A DNA stretch of 33,597 bases from an uncultured Bacteroidia bacterium (GTDB taxonomy: Bacteria; Bacteroidota; Bacteroidia; Bacteroidales; F082): positions 1 to 33,597 of the forward strand of contig CADAVB010000011.1 of NCBI GenBank assembly GCA_902791165.1, written 5' to 3'. The position numbers and the translations under genes are program-made. Position 1 is the first letter of the stretch, and each line of letters opens with the position of its first letter. Of the stretch, positions 1-5,821 are shown one piece after another. The notes under the pieces are model-generated. The model was given only the letters and a program-made list of their open reading frames with translations, was not told where the DNA came from and did not search any database.

Positions 1-1146
1 CGCGTGAGTGCCCACCACGATTTGCATCGTGCCGTCGGCCAAGCTTTTATAGATTTGGTTTCGCTCTTTTGTTTTGGTGGAACCCGTCAACAGAGCGAAG
101 TTGATGTCCATATTTTTCAGTTGCTCCTGAAGCGTGGCAAAATGCTGTGAGGCAAGGATTTCCGTGGGTGCCATCAGGCAAGCTTGGAAGCCGTTGTCCA
201 AGGCCAAGAGCATCACCATCAGCGCGACGATGGTCTTGCCGCTGCCCACGTCGCCTTGCAGCAGGCGGTTCATCTGGTGTCCCGAACCTAAATCTTTGCG
301 GATTTCCTTAATGACGCGCTTTTGGGCGTTGGTCAGCGGAAAAGGCAGATGATTACTGTAAAAGTTGTTGAAACAATCGCCTACCACGCTGAAAACGTGA
401 CCCTTAACCGTTTGCTCACGGTGCATTTTGTTGCGCAACAACTTGAGTTGGAAGAAGAAATGCTCCTCGTATTTCAGTCGGCGCGTGGCTCGCTGAATTT
501 CAAAATTGTTCGAGGGCAGATGTATCTGATAATAAGCGTATTTGCGCGGAATCAGTTGGTTTTCCTCAAGGAGGGTTTTGGGCAAGGTTTCAGGGATGAA
601 ATCATAGACTTGCTGCAAAATCTGTTTCTGTAACTTGGCGATGGTGCGCGTGCCCAAGCCGTTGTCTTTCATGCGCTCCGTGGTGTTGTAAACGCCTTGC
701 AAACCCTCGCCGATGAGCGGGTCTTTGGGGTCGTACTCCTCGATTTCGGGGTGGACGAAATTGTAGTTGTGGTTGAACTCGCTGGCCTTGCCGAAAAGCA
801 CATACTTCACGCCCGGCTTGAAACGGTTCTTGAGCCATTTCAGTCCACGGAACCACACCACTTCGATGCTGCCGCTGTCGTCGGTGAAAACGCCCGTGGC
901 ACGTGTGGCCCTCGGTGCGCCAATCATCTTGATGTTTGAAATCGTTCCAACCAATTGATAATAAACGCTTTCGTCGTTGATGTAGGCCACCTTTTGGATT
1001 TGGCTCCGGTCGATATAACGGAACGGAAACTGGTTGAGCATATCCTGATAAGTGAACACACCCAATTCCTTCTTCAGGACTTCGGCCTTCTTCGGCCCAA
1101 CGCCTTTCAGATAAGCGATATTCGTTTGGAGGAGGTTTTGTTCCAT
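1..1146 (-). CDS. recG: ATP-dependent DNA helicase RecG, N-terminal part (partial)
   Basis: RecG remodels stalled replication forks and branches Holliday junctions. The reading frame is open from an ATG at 1146 to the left edge (382 codons), so only the N-terminal half and the start of the helicase core are present; the full protein is usually about 700 residues. The start reads MEQNLLQTNIAYLKGVGPKK, with the helix-hairpin-helix-like GVGPKKA typical of RecG. A wedge/OB-fold region follows, then Walker A GDVGSGKT at about residues 297-304 and the downstream motif MAPTEILASQH (about 325-335). The ATG is chosen because a TAnnTTTG promoter element lies only four bases upstream of it. It is transcribed divergently from the BlaI-like gene at 1296. 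Identification rests on motif order and is confident. Confidence 0.95.
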   Translation of the reverse strand, partial: MEQNLLQTNIAYLKGVGPKKAEVLKKELGVFTYQDMLNQFPFRYIDRSQIQKVAYINDESVYYQLVGTISNIKMIGAPRATRATGVFTDDSGSIEVVWFRGLKWLKNRFKPGVKYVLFGKASEFNHNYNFVHPEIEEYDPKDPLIGEGLQGVYNTTERMKDNGLGTRTIAKLQKQILQQVYDFIPETLPKTLLEENQLIPRKYAYYQIHLPSNNFEIQRATRRLKYEEHFFFQLKLLRNKMHREQTVKGHVFSVVGDCFNNFYSNHLPFPLTNAQKRVIKEIRKDLGSGHQMNRLLQGDVGSGKTIVALMVMLLALDNGFQACLMAPTEILASQHFATLQEQLKNMDINFALLTGSTKTKERNQIYKSLADGTMQIVVGTHA

Positions 1147-1150
1147 GGGG

Positions 1151-1158
1151 CAAAGGTA
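1151..1158 (-). promoter_or_regulatory. -7 promoter element TACCTTTG of recG
   Basis: On the minus strand TACCTTTG is followed by CCCC and then the recG ATG. It matches the Bacteroidota TAnnTTTG element. The predicted transcript would begin at or within a few bases of the start codon, which implies a leaderless or nearly leaderless mRNA. Confidence 0.6.
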
Positions 1159-1236
1159 GTGATTTTCCGTATTTTTTTCGTGAAAACACAAAAAATCCCC
1201 TGAAACAGAAGCCGAAAGAAAAAACTAAAAAAATAG

Positions 1237-1265
1237 TTGTATATTCAAAATAATATCTATATTTG
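1237..1265 (+). promoter_or_regulatory. Promoter of the BlaI-like/M56 operon
   Basis: A TTG at 1237-1239 and TATATTTG at 1258-1265, followed by C, are separated by 18 bases. This fits the Bacteroidota -33/-7 promoter architecture. It lies 30 bases upstream of the ATG at 1296. BlaI relatives normally repress their own operon, so the AT-rich sequence around this promoter is the expected operator region; I see no clear dyad. Confidence 0.6.
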
Positions 1266-1295
1266 CAGCGTTAAAGCATTAAAAAAGAGGAAAAA

Positions 1296-1712
1296 ATGGC
1301 ACGAAAAAAAGAAAATTGGAACGACAACATCATCAAAATGAGAGAATTAACCAAAGCCGAAGAGCAAGTGATGCAAGTCATTTGGAACGTCGGTCAAGGT
1401 TTTGCGAACGAAATCATGGCGGCCTATCCCGAACCCAAGCCTGCTTACAATACGGTGCTTTCCATCATCAAAATCCTTGAAAAGAAGGGGTTCGTGAAGC
1501 ACGAAACCTTCTGCCGCGCCCATCGCTACAGTCCCGCCATCAGCCGTGAGGAATACTCGCACCGCTACCTCGGCAGCGTGGTGGAACGCTACTTCAACAA
1601 TTCCTACCTTGACCTCGTTTCGGCCTTCGCCAAAAAGGAGAATTTCAGCATTGAGGAGTTGGAGGAAATGAGAAAAACCATCGACGAGGCCATCGCTTCA
1701 GAAAGGAGTTAA
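1296..1712 (+). CDS. BlaI/MecI/CopY-family transcriptional repressor
   Basis: A 138-residue winged-helix repressor. The body begins MRELTKAEEQVMQVIW (from about residue 15), the characteristic opening of the BlaI/MecI family, and includes a PAYNTVLSIIKILEKKGFV recognition-helix region. The C-terminal helical part probably mediates dimerisation and carries the site normally cleaved to relieve repression. The ATG at 1296 is chosen because AAAGAGG lies just upstream; an internal ATG at 1338 would remove 14 residues and is an alternative. The next gene, an M56 metallopeptidase, starts four bases after the stop, the standard repressor/antirepressor pairing. No beta-lactamase gene is adjacent, so the regulated genes are unknown. 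Confidence 0.92.
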   Translation: MARKKENWNDNIIKMRELTKAEEQVMQVIWNVGQGFANEIMAAYPEPKPAYNTVLSIIKILEKKGFVKHETFCRAHRYSPAISREEYSHRYLGSVVERYFNNSYLDLVSAFAKKENFSIEELEEMRKTIDEAIASERS

Positions 1713-1715
1713 GCC

Positions 1716-3827
1716 ATGAACGCGCAAGAAATGATTATCGGTCACGTGTTGCCCATCGCGGCGAGCATCGCGGTGCTCTGGGTCGCTTACCGTCTGTTGT
1801 TCAGCAATACCAACCGACTGAAATTCAACCGTATGTATTTGCTTGCAAGCCTGTTGTTTGCCTTGGCTTTGCCGTTGATGGGCTTGTTTGTGGGCCACGA
1901 AGCGCCGCAGGTGGTCACCTTGAAACAAAACCTCTTTGGCGGATCGATGCTGAACGAAATCGTCGTCACGCCCGACGGTCAGCCCGTCATGCCTGATGCG
2001 CCTATGGTGGCTGAAACCTCAAAGACGCATGTCAGCCTGTGGCAAATCCTCGGTGGCGTCTATTTAATAGGTGTCGGCGTGATGACGCTCCTGTTTCTCT
2101 TCAAATTAGGGAAACTCGTCGCGCTCATCATCCGCTCGCCGAAGCGCAAGATGGACGGCTACACGGCAGTGTTCACGGGCAACGAAAAAGGCTCGTTCTC
2201 CTTCTTCCGCTATGCCTTCTTTCCCGACGAAAACGTGTCCCCCGACATCATGCGGCACGAGATGAGCCACATCAGTCACCGCCATTCGTGGGACATCCTC
2301 TTCGCCGAGGTGATGATGATTCTGCAATGGTTCAACCCATTCATTTACCTGTATAAGAAGGAGTTGCAGAGCCTTCACGAATACCAGGCCGACCGCGACG
2401 TGGTGGCCACGGGTATTGACAAACGAAACTACATGATGCTGATTCTCCAGCAGTGCACGGCCGGCGACTTCAGCGGAATGAGCAATAATTTCAGTTTAAT
2501 CCTAACCAAAAAAAGAATCAAGATGATTACAAGAAATGAAAAGGCCAAGGGCCTCTGGTGGAGGCTCTTGGCGACATTGCCGGTGCTGGCTGTCCTGCTG
2601 ATTGCCAACACGAAAGTGACGGCGCAGGAGCAAAAGGCCGCCGACAAGCCTATTACAGTTGAAATGGGCAAGTTCGAAATCCGCGACGACAACGGTTATC
2701 CATTCCAATTGAAGGACACCGTAATCTACAACGAAGATGGTTCCTACGTCAAATGCGTGACTTCCGATTCCGATGTTTTAGACCCGGATACCAGTGAGCC
2801 GCTCAAGACGATGACCATTACCACACACAATGCCGACGGTACGCCCCACGGCAACATGCGCCTTCACTGGGAAGTGGACGATGATCTGGCTCAATACCTC
2901 GCCGAGCCTTTCAGCATCACGGAAGAATCTTTGGAAACCCTTTTGGGTGGTCTTTCGACGCTGGCAGACGCTTCCTCAAACGACAGCGTCTTCCAAACCA
3001 TAAAGGAAGACCTTTACCAAACACTACAGGACAAAGCCGTGAACGACAGCGTCTTCCAAATTGTGGACGAGATGCCCGAATTTCCTGGTGGTACGGATGC
3101 ATTGATGCAGTTCGTGGCAAGTGGCATCAACTACCCTGAAGATGCCGTCAAAGAAGGCAAAGAAGGCAGAGTGTTCGTTTCCTTTGTCGTGGAAAAGGAC
3201 GGCCTCGTTTCCAACGTGAAGGTGCTTCGGGGTGTGTGCTATAGCATCGATGAGGAAGCCGCGCGCGTGGTGCGCGGAATGCCAAGATGGAAACCTGGAA
3301 TGAAAGACGGCAAACCGGCCCGCGTGTCATATCAGATTCCCATCATGTTTAAGCTCGATGAAACGAAAGATGAAGACAAAACCACAGTGAAAACGGTTGT
3401 CGCAGGAGATGAGAACAAAGGGGCTTCATGCAGAACTTCAAGAGCAACATTTTCAGGCAATCCGCCATTTGACAAAATGAAGCCCAATGAAGACGGTGTC
3501 TATCAAATCGTGGAGGAGATGCCGAGTTTCCCTGGCGGCGATCAGAAGCTGATGGAATACATCGCCAACAACATCAACTATCCGCAAGAGGCGAGGGACA
3601 AAGGCATTGAAGGTCGCGTGTTTATCCGCATGGTGATAGAGAAAGACGGCAGCGTGTCGAATGTTAAACTCCTTCGCGGCATCGGCGGTGGCTGCGACGA
3701 GGAGGCCGAGCGCGTCATCAAGTCCATGCCGAAATGGAAGCCCGGGATGATGAAAGGCGAACCCGTTCCAGTGAGCTACCAGATACCCATCAACTTCAAG
3801 CTGGCAGAAAAACAGCCAAAGAAATAG
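1716..3827 (+). CDS. BlaR1-like M56 metallopeptidase with two TonB C-terminal domains
   Basis: A 703-residue membrane protein. The N-terminal part (about 1-300) has several hydrophobic segments (near 5-27, 40-60, 110-135 and 277-300) and an M56 zinc-protease site HEMSH at 181-185, with a downstream LHEYQAD supplying the likely third metal ligand. In place of the penicillin-sensing domain of BlaR1, the periplasmic part carries two homologous TonB_C-type domains at about 450-545 and 598-697; each has the pattern EMP(E/S)FPGG, INYP, EGRVF and a (K/R)WKPGM block. AGGAG at the 3' end of the BlaI-like gene serves as ribosome binding site. Known family role: cleaving the BlaI-type repressor after sensing a signal. 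Inferred here: envelope sensing through the TonB-like domains. The domain duplication is the odd feature. Confidence 0.88.
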   Translation: MNAQEMIIGHVLPIAASIAVLWVAYRLLFSNTNRLKFNRMYLLASLLFALALPLMGLFVGHEAPQVVTLKQNLFGGSMLNEIVVTPDGQPVMPDAPMVAETSKTHVSLWQILGGVYLIGVGVMTLLFLFKLGKLVALIIRSPKRKMDGYTAVFTGNEKGSFSFFRYAFFPDENVSPDIMRHEMSHISHRHSWDILFAEVMMILQWFNPFIYLYKKELQSLHEYQADRDVVATGIDKRNYMMLILQQCTAGDFSGMSNNFSLILTKKRIKMITRNEKAKGLWWRLLATLPVLAVLLIANTKVTAQEQKAADKPITVEMGKFEIRDDNGYPFQLKDTVIYNEDGSYVKCVTSDSDVLDPDTSEPLKTMTITTHNADGTPHGNMRLHWEVDDDLAQYLAEPFSITEESLETLLGGLSTLADASSNDSVFQTIKEDLYQTLQDKAVNDSVFQIVDEMPEFPGGTDALMQFVASGINYPEDAVKEGKEGRVFVSFVVEKDGLVSNVKVLRGVCYSIDEEAARVVRGMPRWKPGMKDGKPARVSYQIPIMFKLDETKDEDKTTVKTVVAGDENKGASCRTSRATFSGNPPFDKMKPNEDGVYQIVEEMPSFPGGDQKLMEYIANNINYPQEARDKGIEGRVFIRMVIEKDGSVSNVKLLRGIGGGCDEEAERVIKSMPKWKPGMMKGEPVPVSYQIPINFKLAEKQPKK

Positions 3828-3844
3828 TACGAAAAAGGCGCCGC

Positions 3845-3933
3845 TTTGCGTCATTGCGAGCGTAGCGAAGCAATCCAGAAAACAGATTTTGCGCTCTGGA
3901 TTGCTTCGTCGTTCCTCCTCGCAATGACGCAAA
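3845..3933. repeat. Dispersed palindromic repeat, GCGTCATTGCGAG family, complete copy
   Basis: An imperfect inverted repeat fills the gap between two convergent genes. The outer arms TTTGCGTCATTGCGAG (3845-3860) and CTCGCAATGACGCAAA (3918-3933) are complementary. The inner arms read AGCGAAGCAATCCAGA and TCTGGATTGCTTCG. A related single-arm copy lies at 33518-33550. As RNA it would fold into a long hairpin and could act as a bidirectional transcription stop. Confidence 0.85.
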
Positions 3934-3945
3934 AGGTGACAAGAA

Positions 3946-4587
3946 TTATTCAATGATTAATTGTTCCCACCGAATCTTAGGCACAAATTGCACACCGTTT
4001 TCATCGCGATAATACGCCAATTTCTCGCCAGCATCCACGGGCTGCAACTTGATTTTCTCGTTGCCTTTGCCGATGGCTAAAATCAGAAGCGGTTCGTAGG
4101 GCAAATTGAAAGCTTCGGTGATTTTGGCTTTGTTGAACGCACCAATCATGATGCCGTTCAAGCCCATTTCGGTGGCTTTCAGCAACATGCTTTGGGCAGC
4201 AATGCCAAGGTCGATGTCAACAAATTTTGTTTCGGGAATCGTGCTGCAAATGATGATGAAGGCTTCGGGCTCCGTGTCAGGGAAAGGCAGGTGCAATTCA
4301 GGCAGCAAGCCGCCGAGTTTCATGTTTTGCGTGATGATTTCCGCGCCCGTTTCCTTGGTCACCAACTTGAAGCGAAGCACTTGCTGGTTCTTTGCCGAGG
4401 CGATTTTGGCGTTCACTGCCACGATGCGCTCCAGCATATCGCGCTTCACCACAAATTCCTGATTATAACCGCGATAGCTGCGGTTTTTTTCAAATAAAGT
4501 ATCGATTGAGGTATGTTTTACCACGGTCTTTTTGGCACCTTTGCCAAAGACTTCCTCATAGCGTTTTTCCAAGTATCCGTCTGCCAT
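3946..4587 (-). CDS. Nitroreductase-family flavoprotein (cytoplasmic)
   Basis: A 213-residue FMN-dependent nitroreductase-fold protein. The FMN-phosphate-binding opening NRSYRGY is at about residues 35-41, and the C-terminal part has the family pattern of a Gly-rich MGLNGIMIGAFNKAKI helix and a PLLILAIGKG strand. The reading frame continues upstream to 4791, but that extension overlaps the promoter and start of the divergent DUF2147 gene, so the ATG at 4587 (MADGYLEKRYEEVFGKG) is preferred. No signal peptide is seen, unlike the second nitroreductase at 13321-13944. The electron acceptor cannot be told from sequence. Confidence 0.88.
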   Translation of the reverse strand: MADGYLEKRYEEVFGKGAKKTVVKHTSIDTLFEKNRSYRGYNQEFVVKRDMLERIVAVNAKIASAKNQQVLRFKLVTKETGAEIITQNMKLGGLLPELHLPFPDTEPEAFIIICSTIPETKFVDIDLGIAAQSMLLKATEMGLNGIMIGAFNKAKITEAFNLPYEPLLILAIGKGNEKIKLQPVDAGEKLAYYRDENGVQFVPKIRWEQLIIE

Positions 4588-4635
4588 AGTCGTTGGTTTT
4601 GTTTTTGTTTCAGCGGCGAAGATACAAAATTTTTG

Positions 4636-4643
4636 TATTTTTG
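4636..4643 (+). promoter_or_regulatory. -7 promoter element TATTTTTG of the DUF2147 gene
   Basis: TATTTTTG followed by CAGG lies 26 bases upstream of the ATG at 4670 and matches the Bacteroidota TAnnTTTG element. On the other strand a weaker TATCTTCG (4624 down to 4617) may serve the divergent nitroreductase. Confidence 0.6.
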
Positions 4644-4669
4644 CAGGCATCAAACAGAACACATCAACG

Positions 4670-5107
4670 ATGAAAAAACTCCTCTTCCTACTCCTTTTCC
4701 TCGCCACGGCGACTTTTGCCCAAGCCCAAGTGAGCAAGATGCTCGGCCAGTGGAACACCTTCGACGACAAGACGGGCGACATGCGCTCCACCGTCAGGAT
4801 TTATGAGGAAAAAGGCACTTATCAAGCTGAAATCACCACGCTTTACGAGAAAGACGCCAACGGCAAGTATCAGGTGATGAAAGCGCCTTATCCGAAAGAC
4901 TACGAAGGCGTGGTCGGCACCAAGATTTTCATCGGCATGAAGGTACACGGCGACCAACTGAAAGGCAAAATCTACGACCCCGAAAGCCAAAAGACCTACT
5001 TCGGCAAGGCGACCTATCAAGCCAAAACCGACGAACTCGTCCTGCGCGGCTCGTTGGACAAGGCCGGACTTTTGGGTCGCTCGCAGACTTGGAAACGGAA
5101 AAAATGA
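4670..5107 (+). CDS. Secreted DUF2147-family protein
   Basis: A 145-residue protein with a cleavable signal peptide (about residues 1-20, MKKLLFLLLFLATATFAQAQ). The mature part matches DUF2147: a GQWNTFDDKTGDMRSTVRI opening, a central DYEGVVGTKIFIGMKV segment, GKIYDPESQKTY, and a LVLRGSL..LLGRSQTWKR end. Proteins of this family are small beta-rich domains of about 120-150 residues in the periplasm or outer envelope; a precise function is not established. A promoter lies just upstream. The His/Cys-rich protein gene follows after 13 bases but has its own promoter element in that gap. Confidence 0.85.
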   Translation: MKKLLFLLLFLATATFAQAQVSKMLGQWNTFDDKTGDMRSTVRIYEEKGTYQAEITTLYEKDANGKYQVMKAPYPKDYEGVVGTKIFIGMKVHGDQLKGKIYDPESQKTYFGKATYQAKTDELVLRGSLDKAGLLGRSQTWKRKK

Positions 5108-5108
5108 C

Positions 5109-5116
5109 TAATTTTG
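5109..5116 (+). promoter_or_regulatory. -7 promoter element TAATTTTG, four bases before the ATG
   Basis: TAATTTTG followed by CGGC and then the ATG at 5121. The element begins one base after the stop codon of the DUF2147 gene. The spacing to the start codon is the same as at recG, again pointing to a leaderless transcript. Confidence 0.55.
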
Positions 5117-5120
5117 CGGC

Positions 5121-5594
5121 ATGAAAAAACGCTTGTTACGAATCGGTTCGTTCTTGTTGGCCCTCGTGGTGCTGTTCGTTTCCGTGGGTTGGGACGTGAA
5201 GTTCCACTATTGTACTGAAGACCACCACCTTACGGGCAGCTTCGTCGATGCCGCCTCGGCGTGTGTGCATTGCTTGGGGCATCATCACGACCACGAGCAT
5301 GACCACGAGGAAGCGGACTTGCCGCACGATGTCGCCCACTTCAGCACCAAGTGCTGCTGCGAGGACTTCGACAGCAAGATCCAGTTCACCGACAACTACG
5401 TTTTTTCGCCCGACAAACACCTGATTATCAGCCTACAATCTTGCTTTCTCCCCCACCTTGACTTGAAGGAATTGTGCGCACAAGTGAGCACGGTTTTCCG
5501 ACAGCATTCCTCACGAAAGACACTTAAATTCCTTTCTGGGCGAGAACGGATTGTGTTTTTTTCTTCGCTGAAACTTAATCCTTTGGTTTTCTAA
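5121..5594 (+). CDS. His/Cys-rich small envelope protein (HYC/CC-type), probably metal-related
   Basis: A 157-residue protein with one N-terminal hydrophobic segment (about residues 8-23) that is either a signal peptide or an anchor. Conserved-looking features are FHYC at 28-31, a histidine-rich stretch HHHDHEHDH at 54-62, and a CCCED motif at 78-82. This arrangement matches small Bacteroidota proteins described as HYC_CC_PP proteins, which often sit next to TonB-dependent receptors, although I do not see a proline pair at the C-terminus. The downstream gene is such a receptor, itself with a His-rich segment. Binding of copper, zinc or a similar metal is inferred from composition and context only. 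Confidence 0.7.
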   Translation: MKKRLLRIGSFLLALVVLFVSVGWDVKFHYCTEDHHLTGSFVDAASACVHCLGHHHDHEHDHEEADLPHDVAHFSTKCCCEDFDSKIQFTDNYVFSPDKHLIISLQSCFLPHLDLKELCAQVSTVFRQHSSRKTLKFLSGRERIVFFSSLKLNPLVF

Positions 5595-5640
5595 TAAACC
5601 TCCGAGATGTGAGAACGGGAATACTAAACCCGAGCCTTCA

Positions 5641-5730
5641 CCGTCATAGCGGACTTGATCCGCTATCTCATAAACGCGAAGACGTATCCTAATTGCTATG
5701 GGGATTGCGGGTCTGCGCCCGCAATGACGG
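5641..5730. repeat. Palindromic repeat with two nested hairpins
   Basis: Outer arms CCGTCAT (5641-5647) and ATGACGG (5724-5730) enclose two perfect 8-bp hairpins: ATAGCGGA/TCCGCTAT (5646-5653/5659-5666) and ATTGCGGG/CCCGCAAT (5704-5711/5718-5725). It lies in the 227-base gap between the His/Cys-rich gene and the TonB-dependent receptor. No protein-coding feature is apparent in this gap. Confidence 0.8.
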
Positions 5731-5785
5731 TTAGAAGCGTGAGGATAGTCCCGCAGTCTCGCGTCCCGAAGTCCCGCGTCTTTCA

Positions 5786-5820
5786 ACAATTAAACAGTTA
5801 AACAATTCAACAATTAACAC
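5786..5820 (+). repeat. AT-rich AACAATT repeat tract before a start codon
   Basis: Short direct repeats of the type CAACAATTAAACA and AACAATTCAAC run to the base before the receptor start codon. A very similar tract lies directly upstream of purC (30366-30395). It may form an unstructured 5' leader; no function can be assigned. Confidence 0.6.
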
Positions 5821-5821
5821 T

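Noticed and set aside
602-1189. A 195-codon minus-strand frame starting upstream of recG
   Set aside because: The recG frame in the same region has the conserved RecG motifs and continues to the edge; the other frame has none.
1296-3827. Beta-lactam resistance locus
   Set aside because: The regulator pair resembles BlaI/BlaR1, but there is no penicillin-sensing domain and no beta-lactamase or resistance gene beside it.
3453-3953. A 166-codon minus-strand frame reading RHCEEERRSNPE and LDCFATLAMT
   Set aside because: This is the translation of the palindromic repeat at 3845-3933 plus the antisense of the M56 gene, a common false gene in repeat-rich genomes.
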